A DNA stretch of 42,446 nt. Source: an uncultured Colwellia sp. Its GTDB lineage: Bacteria; Pseudomonadota; Gammaproteobacteria; Enterobacterales; Alteromonadaceae. The notes under the pieces are model-generated. The model worked only from the letters and a program-made list of their open reading frames with translations. It was not told the DNA's origin and made no database searches. The stretch lies in contig CAJXWZ010000040.1 of the NCBI GenBank assembly GCA_913062815.1, positions 1-42,446 on the forward strand. The letters run 5' to 3'. This document shows, in pieces, positions 1 through 8,678 of this stretch (its first letter is position 1; the number at the start of each line of letters is the position of its first letter). Both the position numbers and the translations under genes were made by a program.

Positions 1-216
1 GAAAGCACAATTAATGCTAACGATGCTAGACGGGTGGTAGAAAGTAATTCTTTTCTGGTGCGATTTGATTGTGATTTGCAACGTGGAGAAAATAATGCTT
101 ATTTTAGAAACCCAAGAGATCAAGTAGGCCGATATGATGAGGAAACCTTCTTTCAACCAACCATGGCGTTAGAAGAGCACGTAAAGTTAAAACTTATTGA
201 AAAAGAAAATAAATAA
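1..216 (+). CDS. 3' end of an unrecognised protein (partial)
   Basis: The frame is open from the first base and ends at a TAA at 214-216, so this is the last 71 residues of a gene that begins outside the window. The fragment is hydrophilic and charged, with no membrane segment or signal; it ends in a lysine- and glutamate-rich tail. A GTG at 34 could be read as a start, but no ribosome-binding site precedes it and the frame is open upstream, so a truncated gene is more likely. I do not recognise the family. A hairpin element follows 15 bases after the stop. Confidence 0.55.
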   Translation, partial: ESTINANDARRVVESNSFLVRFDCDLQRGENNAYFRNPRDQVGRYDEETFFQPTMALEEHVKLKLIEKENK

Positions 217-230
217 TCCATTTATAAAAA

Positions 231-270
231 AAGCCTCTAACGACAAGGCGTTCAGCTAATTTGTTGAGAA
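231..270 (+). terminator. Hairpin 3'-end element, copy A
   Basis: An A-rich run leads into GCCT...AGGC (about 233-248), followed by TTCAGCTAATTTGT at 251-264. The same arrangement, including the exact 14-base tail, occurs on the minus strand at 5742-5705, just after the gntR stop codon. Both copies lie 15-30 bases behind a stop codon and point in the direction of transcription. This suggests a 3'-end hairpin, possibly a dispersed repeat, rather than chance. It lacks a strong T-run, so its role as a terminator is uncertain. Confidence 0.4.
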
Positions 271-274
271 AGTG

Positions 275-302
275 TTGGCTTTAATAAAACACGTTCTATA
301 AT
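275..302 (+). promoter_or_regulatory. Sigma-70-type promoter of the kinase/HD-GYP operon
   Basis: TTGGCT at 275-280 and a perfect TATAAT at 297-302 are separated by 16 bases. They lie about 60 bases before the GTG start of the hybrid kinase and are the best promoter-like pair in this gap. Confidence 0.55.
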
Positions 303-364
303 ACATATAGTTATGTTGTTATTGGGCGTATATTTTTACAGCAGATTAATTAGAGTATCAAAAT

Positions 365-2809
365 GTGATTAAAAGCTTCTTCTTTATAATTTTTACCCTC
401 TTGCCAATTACAGATATTGCCGCCGCTTCCCACAGTGAAAGTGACAAGATGAGCTCGGCAGAAACTCGCGCTACAACCTCCACTCAGGTTATAAATCAAC
501 AAAATGCCGTGAGCAAACTGGCACCAGCTGATATAACTTTTACCCGAAAAGAACAACAATGGATAGCTGAGAATCCGCTGGTGGTATACAGTGACATTAG
601 CTGGGACCCCTTCGTTAACGTTGAAAACGGCGTTAATGGTATTGGTAAAGATCTTTTAGATTTGGTGTCGTTATACAGCGGTATTCAATTTCAATATATC
701 AAGGCACGTGATCGCGGCGAACTTGCTGAAATGCTCGAAGACAACCGGATATTCTTGAATCTTGCCGCGGGAAAAGACCCTCAAGGTATAATACGACTTG
801 ATTATTCAGATCCCTATATTCAGTCGCCAATTGTGATGGTCTCTACGGAAAAATATTCCTATTTACAAGATATTAGTCAACTCTCTGGTCTATCGGTTGC
901 CGTTTCCCGAGGCACAAATGCCGAAGCCTATATTCGCGAGAAATACCCTGATGTTCAGGTCAGACCTTCCACCCATAATATTGAAGAATTGGTCGCTGTA
1001 TCCTCTGGCAAGTTGGATGTTTTTATCGGCAGTCTGATGGTGGTGGCCCATCATTTAAGACGTGAAGAACTTTATAACTTAAGAATAAGCGGTAACGTTG
1101 ATAGGAGTTTGGCTGTTCACTTTGTGGTTGCCAAAGGGCGGCATCCTGAATTGATAAGTATCATCAATAAATCTTTGCAGCATATCAGTACAGAAACAAA
1201 ACGAACCATAGCCAATAACTGGTTCATCGTGAATTATCCCATCAGAGGGGTCGATATTAAACTGGTGATGTTGTTTTTAGCGATTGGCATCAGCGTGGTC
1301 TTGCTGAGTTTATTATGGGTGCGCCGACTAAAACAGCAAATTGTATTAAAAGATCTGATGGAAAGCGCGCTTAGATCTGCTCGAGCCGATGCCGAGCTTT
1401 CCAGCAAGGCGAAATCAGAATTTCTCGCCAATATGAGTCATGAAATTAGAACACCTATGAATGCCATCGTCGGCTTCTCGCAACTACTTGAAGAGTCGAA
1501 ATTAGATATTCAGCAAAAAGGTTATCTGCAATCGATAAAAGTTGGCAGCAGCAGCTTGCTGCATATTATTAATGATATTTTAGATCTTTCAAAAATCGAA
1601 GCCGGTAAAATAGAAATAACGTGCCAGCCCACCGAGTTGAAATTACTCTTAGATGAACTTACCATGCTCTTTATAGGCAAAATGAATGCCAAGGGCGTAG
1701 CCTTGGTTATTTCTGGAGAGTCTGATTTACCACGAAATTTATACTTAGACAGTAACCGGGTTCGTCAAATAATAATGAACCTTTTAAGCAATGCACAAAA
1801 GTTTACCGAGCAAGGCAGTGTTAATATTCGAGTAAGTTACCAGCCGACGATTGATGACAATGCAATACAACTGCAAATAGACATTGAAGATACCGGTATA
1901 GGTATTGATGAAGTTTCATTGCAGAAACTGTTCACTAAATTTGAGCAAGGTGCACATCAATCGACGGTAAAATATGGCGGTACAGGTTTAGGTCTGGCGA
2001 TCAGTAAAAAGTTGGCGCAAAAAATGGGCGGTAACTTAACGGCGACCAGTCAGCTTGGCAAGGGCAGTTGTTTTACTTTACGATTAAATAACGTCAAGGT
2101 GAGCGACGCAGAACTCGTCGCCAATGTTAACGACATTAACTATAATTTTAATAAAGCCGTCATTCTGGTGGTGGATGACGTTGAGACTAATTGCATCTTA
2201 TTGCGTGAGTACTTGCAGAAGTACCCCTTTAAAGTTCATGTTGCCACTAACGGCGCCGAAGCCGTGGCAATGGCAGAAGAATACAAACCCGATCTAATAT
2301 TGATGGATTTAAGAATGCCGGTAATGGACGGCTATGAAGCGACCATCAAAATAAAGCAACAACAAACCGCCAAGGTTATTGCTTTAACGGCGTCAGCGCT
2401 AGAGGATAAAGAATCAATTAAAAAAAGAGAAGTATTTGACGCATTTTTACGCAAGCCGATATTACACTCTAAATTGATCCGTGTTATGGCAGACTTTTTA
2501 CCCCATGAAAGTCAACTTCAAATTAAAAAAAATAAAGAGTATCGATATGCTATTTCTGACGAGATTCGTGGTGATTTTTCTCGCTATATTACAGGTGAGT
2601 TTCTACCTAAAATTGCTGAAGCTAAAAAAAGTGGTCAGTTCCAGGAAATACTGATATTGGCGGGGCAGTTTGAAAAGTTGGCTGAACAACATGCTGTTGA
2701 GGGTCTAGTCAGGTTTAGCAATGATTTGGCTAATGCCTGCAATAACTTTGATGTTGAAAAAATTGATTATTTAATTGCTCAGATAGATTCGGATTTTAAA
2801 GACTGCTAA
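365..2809 (+). CDS. BvgS-like hybrid sensor histidine kinase with periplasmic solute-binding domain
   Basis: Membrane sensor kinase of 814 residues. In order it shows an N-terminal signal or membrane segment (about 1-20), a periplasmic SBP_bac_3-type domain (about 60-290), one transmembrane helix (about 297-318), a HisKA domain with the phospho-accepting His359 in the H-box SHEIRTPMN, a HATPase_c domain with a GTGLGLAIS glycine box, and a receiver domain with Asp648 in MDLRMPVMDGY. The last ~110 residues look like a helical HPt domain but lack an obvious phosphorylatable histidine. The start is GTG at 365; the ATG two bases earlier is followed at once by TGA. The next gene, an HD-GYP response regulator, begins 39 bases after the stop, so the two are probably one signalling operon. 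The ligand is unknown. Confidence 0.9.
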   Translation: MIKSFFFIIFTLLPITDIAAASHSESDKMSSAETRATTSTQVINQQNAVSKLAPADITFTRKEQQWIAENPLVVYSDISWDPFVNVENGVNGIGKDLLDLVSLYSGIQFQYIKARDRGELAEMLEDNRIFLNLAAGKDPQGIIRLDYSDPYIQSPIVMVSTEKYSYLQDISQLSGLSVAVSRGTNAEAYIREKYPDVQVRPSTHNIEELVAVSSGKLDVFIGSLMVVAHHLRREELYNLRISGNVDRSLAVHFVVAKGRHPELISIINKSLQHISTETKRTIANNWFIVNYPIRGVDIKLVMLFLAIGISVVLLSLLWVRRLKQQIVLKDLMESALRSARADAELSSKAKSEFLANMSHEIRTPMNAIVGFSQLLEESKLDIQQKGYLQSIKVGSSSLLHIINDILDLSKIEAGKIEITCQPTELKLLLDELTMLFIGKMNAKGVALVISGESDLPRNLYLDSNRVRQIIMNLLSNAQKFTEQGSVNIRVSYQPTIDDNAIQLQIDIEDTGIGIDEVSLQKLFTKFEQGAHQSTVKYGGTGLGLAISKKLAQKMGGNLTATSQLGKGSCFTLRLNNVKVSDAELVANVNDINYNFNKAVILVVDDVETNCILLREYLQKYPFKVHVATNGAEAVAMAEEYKPDLILMDLRMPVMDGYEATIKIKQQQTAKVIALTASALEDKESIKKREVFDAFLRKPILHSKLIRVMADFLPHESQLQIKKNKEYRYAISDEIRGDFSRYITGEFLPKIAEAKKSGQFQEILILAGQFEKLAEQHAVEGLVRFSNDLANACNNFDVEKIDYLIAQIDSDFKDC

Positions 2810-2848
2810 GCCATACTTCTTTTAACAGGTTGGCTTTAAGGAGTGGAA

Positions 2849-3901
2849 GTGAAAGAATTTAATATATTAATAGTGGATGATGTCGCCAAAAATATCCAGG
2901 TGGTCGCCAACTTGCTCAAAGATGAAGATTATCGTTTGTCCTATGCTATGGCTGGTGAACAGGCGATAGAAATACTCAAAAATAAGACCTATGACCTTAT
3001 CTTATTAGATATTATGATGCCTGGCATGAATGGTTATGATACCTGTAAAGTGATAAAGAAATTACCAAGTTATGCAGAAACCCCCATTATTTTTCTGTCC
3101 GCAAAAAATGATCAAGACAGTATCATACTGGGGTTTGAAGCGGGCGGTCAGGATTATGTGACCAAACCTTTTAATTCATCCGAACTACTGGCCAGAGTTA
3201 GAACTCATTTAAAGTTAAGGGCATTCGAAAAATACCAACAAGAGCAAATTGATAAAGGGGTTAAAGAGGTAAAAAGCCTCTATCGGGAGCTTGAAGATAC
3301 ACAACGTGAAATTGTGTTCACTATGGGAGCTATCGCTGAAACTCGCTCCAAGGAAACTGGCTTACATGTCAAGCGTGTCGCCGAATACTCAAAGCTTTTG
3401 GCGCAGTTGTCCGGTGTTTCCGAACACGATGCAGATTATGTGGCGCTTGCGTCGCCGATGCACGATATTGGTAAAGTCGGAATTCCTGATTATATATTAA
3501 ATAAACCCGGCCCATTAACCACTGAAGAGCGAGTTATTATGGATACTCACGCCGAATTAGGTTATGAAATGCTAAAGCATTCCAATCGCTTTGTAATGAA
3601 AACAGCTGCCATTATTGCCTTGGAACACCATGAGAGGTGGGACGGAAAGGGTTACCCTAAACAGTTAAAAGGTGAGGAAATTCATCTATGGGGGCGAATA
3701 ACGGCTCTCGCTGATGTGTTTGATGCCCTTTGTTCTAAACGTTGTTACAAAAAAGCCTGGGCTGACGAAGATATATTTAATCTGATTAAAGCAGAGAAGG
3801 GTAAACATTTTGACCCTAAACTGGTCGATCTATTCTTTGACAACCTCAATGATTTTTTATCAATTCGTGCAGAATTTACAGACTTACTGCCAGATGGTTA
3901 G
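2849..3901 (+). CDS. Response regulator with HD-GYP phosphodiesterase domain
   Basis: Two-domain regulator. An N-terminal receiver domain (about 1-120) has acidic residues in IVDD and the phospho-acceptor Asp54 in LLDIMMPGMNGY. A short helical linker leads to an HD-GYP domain (about 155-345) with the metal-binding HD pair (MHDIGKVG, His205/Asp206) and GKGYP near residues 267-271. HD-GYP domains hydrolyse cyclic di-GMP, so this protein probably links the upstream kinase's signal to c-di-GMP turnover. I take GTG 2849 as the start because TAAGGAG at 2837-2843 is then correctly spaced. A GTG two codons earlier overlaps that ribosome-binding site. The TAG stop at 3899-3901 is followed in the same frame by 55 open codons containing a Walker A motif, described separately. 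Confidence 0.9.
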   Translation: MKEFNILIVDDVAKNIQVVANLLKDEDYRLSYAMAGEQAIEILKNKTYDLILLDIMMPGMNGYDTCKVIKKLPSYAETPIIFLSAKNDQDSIILGFEAGGQDYVTKPFNSSELLARVRTHLKLRAFEKYQQEQIDKGVKEVKSLYRELEDTQREIVFTMGAIAETRSKETGLHVKRVAEYSKLLAQLSGVSEHDADYVALASPMHDIGKVGIPDYILNKPGPLTTEERVIMDTHAELGYEMLKHSNRFVMKTAAIIALEHHERWDGKGYPKQLKGEEIHLWGRITALADVFDALCSKRCYKKAWADEDIFNLIKAEKGKHFDPKLVDLFFDNLNDFLSIRAEFTDLLPDG

Positions 3902-4069
3902 ACGACAACCAATCTATTAGCGAATAAAAGACTTGCTGCTATCGATCTCTTGTTACTAACAGGGTCTAGCTGTGCAGGAAAAAGTCAGTTAGCTACCCGT
4001 ATATTTCAATTAAAAAAAAAGCGTTCAATGTTAATAGTTACATTAGTCTCAGTGACTGTGCCACCTTAA
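3902..4069 (+). pseudogene. P-loop NTPase remnant, in frame with the HD-GYP gene
   Basis: The 55 codons after the HD-GYP stop, in the same frame, encode a hydrophobic strand followed by TGSSCAGKS, a fit to the Walker A pattern GxxxxGK[ST], then a helix-like stretch. The frame ends at TAA 4067-4069. No start codon with a ribosome-binding site and no downstream NTPase motifs are visible. It is best read as the N-terminal remnant of a small P-loop kinase whose remainder was lost. Stop-codon readthrough of the HD-GYP gene is a less likely alternative. Confidence 0.45.
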
Positions 4070-4226
4070 AGTGCTTTTTTGTTGCGAATAGGAAATACAA
4101 TTTAACTTAATTTTAAATTGATAAGTCTATGGCTATTGGAGACGGAAGCGAAATAGGTTTACGGCAACTCTGTACTTATCCCAGATATTATATTATTTTT
4201 TGAGTAATTTAAGAGTGTTAACTACA

Positions 4227-4317
4227 TGCACAAATAATTCACATACGTGTTTATGTTATTGCTATATGCACAATAAAATGCAAAAGTGTGTGCGTATTAA
4301 ATAGACGTGCACAAAAA
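4227..4317 (+). repeat. Three TGCACAA direct repeats upstream of fic
   Basis: TGCACAAATA at 4227, TGCACAATAA at 4267 and TGCACAAAAA at 4308 are spaced 40 and 41 bases apart, close to four helical turns. They end about 27 bases before the Fic start codon. Equal spacing on one face of the helix suggests binding sites for a repressor or activator, perhaps the winged helix of the Fic protein itself. The rest of the 4070-4343 gap is AT-rich and shows no gene. Confidence 0.4.
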
Positions 4318-4343
4318 TCGGTTTTATTTAAAGGTAAACAACA

Positions 4344-5417
4344 TTGAATTGTGATTATAGATTTGTCCCATTAGAACGACTCGGTGACATAGAAAGCAAG
4401 GCTGTTTTAAAGGCTACGGCTAAAGCACACCAAGCATTAGGTGAACTGAAGGGCCTTGCAGTCACTATGCCTAACCAATACCTATTATTGGCCACTCTTT
4501 CCTTGCAAGAAGCAAAAGAAAGCTCCGAAATTGAAAACATTATTACCACGCAAGATGACTTATACCGCAGTAACTATAAATCTCAGCAATTTCTTTCTAC
4601 TAGTGCAAAAGAAGTACATAACTACGCGCAAGCATTACAAGCGGGTTTTAATACCATTAATACAACGGGATTACTTACCAATAATACCATTATTGAAATT
4701 CAAAGAATTATTGAAAATAATAGTGCCGGTTTTAGAAGCCAAGGAGGCACACAACTTGTTAATCAGCAAAATGCACAAGTGGTATATACCCCACCACAAA
4801 CAGCGCAGAATATTATTGACTTAATGAGTGATTTAGAAAAATTTATTAATGATGATGAGCTGAGTGATTATGATGACTTAGTGAAAATGGCATTAATTCA
4901 CCACCAATTTGAAAGCATTCATCCTTTCTACGATGGCAATGGCAGAACAGGTCGTATCCTAAATGTTCTATACCTGAGTAAGCAAAGATTACTTGGCGCA
5001 CCTATTTTGTATTTATCACGATATCTCAATAGAAATAAAGCGCAGTATTACCAGAATTTACAAGAAGTAAGAGACAATAATAATTGGGAGCCGTGGTTAT
5101 TGTTTATGTTAAAGGCATTACAAATAACGAGCCAAGATACCTTAAAAATGATTAAAGGTTTAATTGCGTTAATGCAAACTTATAAACAAACTATTAAAGC
5201 TAAGTTGCCTAAAATTTATAGTCACGAATTGATTAATAACTTGTTTACTCATCCTTACACCAAGGTAGAATTTATTACTCAAGATCTAAACATACACCGT
5301 AATACTGCTAGTAAATACTTGAACCAGTTGGTTGAAATTGACCTGTTGTCTAAACATAAGCTAGGCAAAGATAACTATTATCTGAATAGTGAGCTTTATG
5401 AGCTTTTATCAAATTAG
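4344..5417 (+). CDS. Fic family protein (AMPylase-like) with C-terminal winged helix
   Basis: Protein of 357 residues. It has an N-terminal Fic/DOC_N region with the inhibitory motif SSEIEN (60-65, the [S/T]xxxE[G/N] pattern of class II Fic proteins), the catalytic loop HPFYDGNGRTGR (193-204, with His193, Asp197 and Arg201 in place), and a C-terminal winged-helix region (about 300-350) resembling the DNA-binding part of Fic transcription-linked proteins. Fic enzymes usually transfer AMP to protein hydroxyls, and the intact inhibitory glutamate suggests autoinhibition. The start is TTG at 4344, with AAGG at 4331-4334 as ribosome-binding site; no ATG fits better. It has no obvious antitoxin partner beside it, so it is a stand-alone class II Fic. 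The target is unknown. Confidence 0.88.
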   Translation: MNCDYRFVPLERLGDIESKAVLKATAKAHQALGELKGLAVTMPNQYLLLATLSLQEAKESSEIENIITTQDDLYRSNYKSQQFLSTSAKEVHNYAQALQAGFNTINTTGLLTNNTIIEIQRIIENNSAGFRSQGGTQLVNQQNAQVVYTPPQTAQNIIDLMSDLEKFINDDELSDYDDLVKMALIHHQFESIHPFYDGNGRTGRILNVLYLSKQRLLGAPILYLSRYLNRNKAQYYQNLQEVRDNNNWEPWLLFMLKALQITSQDTLKMIKGLIALMQTYKQTIKAKLPKIYSHELINNLFTHPYTKVEFITQDLNIHRNTASKYLNQLVEIDLLSKHKLGKDNYYLNSELYELLSN

Positions 5418-5769
5418 CAATCAAATATTCCATACTTCTATGGCGGTTTGGGGCACTTAGCGAGATAGGAATTTACTTCCAATGTCAGCTTTCCTAGAAG
5501 ATAGTGGATATTGAAATGGGGTTTATTGTTCTAATAATTGGGATCGTAAAGTGGTATCAGTGAACATTGAGGTTAGTGACAAATGTAAGAACAGTCATTG
5601 ATCTTTATTTGAATGATAAATACAAGCAATTACTTAAATAATAAATTACCCTCAAATTAAGTAGAAAGGAAAAAACTGGCGCTTTTCCCTTTCTAAATTA
5701 GGCTATTCACAAATTAGCTGAAGCCTTGCTCTAACGAGGCTTTTCTAATTATTAATTGGCTTAATAAAG
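5418..5769. other. Intergenic region between fic and gntR
   Basis: This AT-rich stretch of 352 bases lies between convergent genes. Only very short frames occur and none has a ribosome-binding site or recognisable product. Its one structured element is the hairpin at 5705-5742. Confidence 0.6.
5705..5742 (-). terminator. Hairpin 3'-end element, copy B (after gntR)
   Basis: AAGCCT (5721-5726) pairs with AGGCTT (5737-5742) across a ten-base loop. Read on the minus strand, it is followed by TTCAGCTAATTTGT, the same tail as the element at 231-270. It lies about 28 bases after the gntR stop and could end the catabolic operon. On the plus strand it is followed by a short T-run, so it might also serve transcripts coming from fic. 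Confidence 0.45.
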
Positions 5770-6378
5770 CTATTTAATATTACCTTTCAACGCATTAACT
5801 GCTGTATTAATGTCTTTAGCTTTCATGGCGTCCAAAATGACTTTATGTTCATCATAACATTCTTGTGCATTGGTCAGGCGTTTATAGTTCATACGCATGC
5901 GATAAATAAACGGCTGCCATAAGTTCACTAAATCATCACCACCGGCTTTATGAACAAAAAAGCGATGAAATGCCATATCGATTTCAGTTACTAGAAAATA
6001 ATCTTCTTCAGCGAATGCTTGATTTAACTTACTAAGTAACTCTTCCAGCTTGACAAAATCTTCATCTTCGAGAAGATTGACCACTAATTTCAGGGCAAAA
6101 GTTTCAATATTGATACGTGTTTCAATCATCAATGGTTGTAACTCTTCTGTAGGCGAAGAGTTTACCGAGACACCACAGTTATTTTTAGAAACAAGTAAGC
6201 CTTCTTTGCTGAGTTGTAATAACACATCGCGAACAGGGCCTCTAGAAACGCCAAAGCGTCTAGCTAATTCCTGCTCTTTCAACTTAGTATTTTCCATTAA
6301 TACACCGTTGATGATATCTGCTCGTAGTTGTTGAGCTATTTGTTCTCTAACCGAAATGATTGGCGCTGAATCTAACAT
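5770..6378 (-). CDS. GntR-family (FadR/FCD subfamily) transcriptional regulator
   Basis: Regulator of 202 residues. An N-terminal winged helix-turn-helix (about 8-72) carries the GntR signature LARRFGVSRGPVRDVLLQL. A C-terminal all-helical FCD ligand domain (about 80-202) follows. Of the usual FCD metal ligands, Asp134, His138 and His178 are present, but the final histidine is replaced by Asn200 and the protein stops two residues later. Effectors of this subfamily are often sugar acids. It is the last gene of the leftward catabolic operon, separated from the aldehyde dehydrogenase gene by 78 bases. A perfect ATTGTTAACAAT palindrome lies 75 bases upstream, implying autoregulation. The same sequence recurs before the other island genes, so this protein is the likely local regulator; that link is inference. 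Confidence 0.88.
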   Translation of the reverse strand: MLDSAPIISVREQIAQQLRADIINGVLMENTKLKEQELARRFGVSRGPVRDVLLQLSKEGLLVSKNNCGVSVNSSPTEELQPLMIETRINIETFALKLVVNLLEDEDFVKLEELLSKLNQAFAEEDYFLVTEIDMAFHRFFVHKAGGDDLVNLWQPFIYRMRMNYKRLTNAQECYDEHKVILDAMKAKDINTAVNALKGNIK

Positions 6379-6452
6379 ACCTTAAAATTTTCCTTGCAAG
6401 CTGTGATCACTTAAATGTCATCTAATCACAGCTATTATAACGGCAACAGTCT

Positions 6453-6464
6453 ATTGTTAACAAT
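6453..6464. promoter_or_regulatory. ATTGTTAACAAT palindrome (putative GntR operator, site 1)
   Basis: This perfect 12-base palindrome overlaps the aldehyde dehydrogenase stop codon and lies 75 bases before the gntR start. FCD-type GntR proteins bind short palindromes of the TTGT..ACAA kind. The same sequence recurs at 10854, nearly so at 12642, and as a 10-base core at 19428. Confidence 0.6.
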
Positions 6465-7908
6465 GATTTAAATAAACAGTTTTCTTGTCAACGTACTGCT
6501 CTAGTCCATACTTGCCATCTTCACCACCACAACCGCTCATTTTTAAACCGTAATGAAAACCTTGATGTTGTTCGCCAATACCACGATTAACATAAACTTC
6601 ACCCACTTCCATATCATTAATGCATTGTTCTACCCAGCGCATGTTATTGGTATATAAATAAGCAGATAAACCAAATTCACTGTCATTGGTGTGGCTAATA
6701 GCTTCTTCAATGGAGCTTATTTTTATCACTGGCAATATTGGACCAAAAGATTCTTCTTGTACAATGGTCATGCCTTGGGTGACATTTTCTAAAATCGTTG
6801 GTTCATACCATGCACCGTTTTCAAATCCTTCAACTTTCGCTGGTTTGCCACCATAAGAAAGGGTCGCACCTTCTGAAAGGGCTTTTTTAACTTGTGAGTC
6901 CATAAAGTCAGTTTCCCGTTTATTCACTTTTGGTCCCATTTCACTGGTTGGATCCATTGGGTCGCCAACTTTTAACGATGAGACTTTAGCTAAAAACTTA
7001 ACCATAAATTCATCGTAAACATCTTCATGAACATATAATCGCTCAGCACAGGTACATACCTGACCACAGTTAGCAAACCTTGCCCAAAAAGCATCTTCTG
7101 CAGCAGCATCTAGGTCGGCATCATTCATAACGATGAATGGTGCTTTTCCACCGAGTTCTAGCATTACATGAGTAAGATGTTCGGCACTGCTATGGTATAT
7201 CGATTGTCCAGCGCGTGTGCTACCAGTCATGGTGATCATCTTAGTGATAGGATTCTCACACAAATATTTACCAAGCTTTGAGCCATTACCATTTACGATA
7301 TTAAGCACGCCAGCAGGAACTCCTGCCTCATTGGCTATACGGCCTAATTCCATTGTTGTTAATGGGGTTTCGGCTGTTGGTTTTATTACAATGGTATTGC
7401 CGGTTATAAGTGCTGGGCCAATTTTTCTTCCCGCAAGGGCTAGAGGGAAATTCCAAGCCGTAATACCTACAACAACGCCTTTTGGATATTTATGAATATA
7501 TATTTTTTCTTTTTCATTGTCAGAAGGGAGAATATCACCTTCCATTGTTAAAGCATTATCACAAGCATATTCAATAAAGGTTGCAGTAGCATCAACTTCA
7601 ATTTTGGCTAGAGAAAGTAATTTCCCTTGCTCGGAAACTAAGAGTTCAGCAAGCTGTTCGGTTTCAGCACGAATACCTGCAGCAAACTTTCTCAAAATTG
7701 CAGCACGTTGACGAGCAGGCAGTTTACGCCAACTTACTTGTGCTTCTTTTGCAGTTTCAAGTGCATATTGAGCATCCTCATTACAGCCTGATGGTATTGC
7801 ACCGCATAATTCACCGGTACTCGGCGTAAACACTTGTATTTCACCATCAACTTTTGATGGAATGTACTCGCCATTAATAAAGTTAACGTTGTTTTTAATA
7901 TTGATCAT
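6457..7908 (-). CDS. AldA-like NAD(P)-dependent aldehyde dehydrogenase
   Basis: Cytoplasmic aldehyde dehydrogenase of 483 residues, closest in pattern to E. coli AldA (lactaldehyde/glycolaldehyde dehydrogenase), including the C-terminal [20 protein letters not shown] stretch. The catalytic Cys285 (GQVCTC) and general base Glu251 (LELGGKAP) are present, as is the cofactor-binding WNFP motif. The 3,6-anhydro-L-galactose dehydrogenase of agar catabolism belongs to the same family, so two roles fit: oxidation of 3,6-anhydro-L-galactose, or oxidation of L-lactaldehyde from L-fucose. The neighbours (enolase-superfamily enzyme, Zn-ADH, KduD-like SDR) and the GH117 gene favour the former; this is inference. 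Its start follows the SDR stop by two bases, so the genes are translationally linked. Confidence 0.85.
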   Translation of the reverse strand: MINIKNNVNFINGEYIPSKVDGEIQVFTPSTGELCGAIPSGCNEDAQYALETAKEAQVSWRKLPARQRAAILRKFAAGIRAETEQLAELLVSEQGKLLSLAKIEVDATATFIEYACDNALTMEGDILPSDNEKEKIYIHKYPKGVVVGITAWNFPLALAGRKIGPALITGNTIVIKPTAETPLTTMELGRIANEAGVPAGVLNIVNGNGSKLGKYLCENPITKMITMTGSTRAGQSIYHSSAEHLTHVMLELGGKAPFIVMNDADLDAAAEDAFWARFANCGQVCTCAERLYVHEDVYDEFMVKFLAKVSSLKVGDPMDPTSEMGPKVNKRETDFMDSQVKKALSEGATLSYGGKPAKVEGFENGAWYEPTILENVTQGMTIVQEESFGPILPVIKISSIEEAISHTNDSEFGLSAYLYTNNMRWVEQCINDMEVGEVYVNRGIGEQHQGFHYGLKMSGCGGEDGKYGLEQYVDKKTVYLNHC

Positions 7909-7910
7909 GA

Positions 7911-8678
7911 TTATCTACCCATCCAGCCGCCGTCCACAAGGACAGTACTACCATTCATATAATTTGATGCTTGTGATGCTAAAAATACCACAGGCCCTTT
8001 AAAGTCTTCTATCTCTCCCCAACGACCTTGAGGAATTCTACCTAATATTGAGGTTGAACGTTCGTTATCTTCTCTAAGCGCTTGAGTATTATCAGTCGCA
8101 ATGTAACCAGGGGCAATTGCATTAACATTGATACCTTGGCTGGCCCACTCATTTGATAACGCCATCACTAACTGGCCGACAGCACCTTTACTGGCAGCAT
8201 AGCCAGGGACAGTTATTCCTCCTTGGTAAGTCAATAAAGATGCGGTAAATATGATCTTGCCTGATTGCCTTTTAAGCATCTGCTTGCCAATCTCACGAGA
8301 TAATATAAATTGCGCATTTAGGTTAACTTCCATTACCGTATCCCAGTATTCGTCACTGTGATCAACGGCTGGATTTCTCATTATGGTGCCAGCATTATTT
8401 ACCAGAATATCAACTTGTGGATGATTGGCATTCACTTGGTTAATAAAATTATAAAGCTCATCACGTTTTGAAAAGTCACATTGATAACTGGTGAATTTTC
8501 TTCCTAACTTCTCAACCGCTTGTTCAATTGCAGAATTATTAGGCTCAAGTGATGCTGAAACGCCAATAATATCAGCACCAGCCTCCGCTAATGCTATCGC
8601 CATACCAAAACCAATACCACGCTTACAACCGGTAACTAATGCTGTTTTACCTTGTAAACTAAAACTATCTAAAACCAT
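7911..8678 (-). CDS. KduD-like short-chain dehydrogenase/reductase
   Basis: SDR of 255 residues, very like KduD (2-dehydro-3-deoxy-D-gluconate 5-dehydrogenase) along its whole length, including [16 protein letters not shown] and the C-terminal VDGGWMGR. The cofactor motif TGCKRGIG (16-23), NNAG (94-97), Ser147, Tyr160 and Lys164 are all present. Family members interconvert 2,5-diketo-3-deoxy and 2-keto-3-deoxy hexonates. In the 3,6-anhydro-L-galactose route an SDR of this kind reduces 2,5-diketo-3-deoxy-L-galactonate to KDG. I start at the ATG at 8678, preceded by AGGAG. It overlaps the Zn-ADH stop as TAATG, a coupled junction; a longer frame upstream would add eight unsupported residues. Confidence 0.86.
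   Translation of the reverse strand: MVLDSFSLQGKTALVTGCKRGIGFGMAIALAEAGADIIGVSASLEPNNSAIEQAVEKLGRKFTSYQCDFSKRDELYNFINQVNANHPQVDILVNNAGTIMRNPAVDHSDEYWDTVMEVNLNAQFILSREIGKQMLKRQSGKIIFTASLLTYQGGITVPGYAASKGAVGQLVMALSNEWASQGINVNAIAPGYIATDNTQALREDNERSTSILGRIPQGRWGEIEDFKGPVVFLASQASNYMNGSTVLVDGGWMGR

Noticed and set aside
350..559. Minus-strand frame of 69 codons overlapping the start of the hybrid kinase
   Set aside because: It is antisense to a well-supported gene, has no recognisable product and no ribosome-binding site.
4344..5417. Fic gene considered as a Fic/antitoxin pair
   Set aside because: The inhibitory helix motif is inside the Fic protein itself and no small partner gene is adjacent, so it is a class II stand-alone form.
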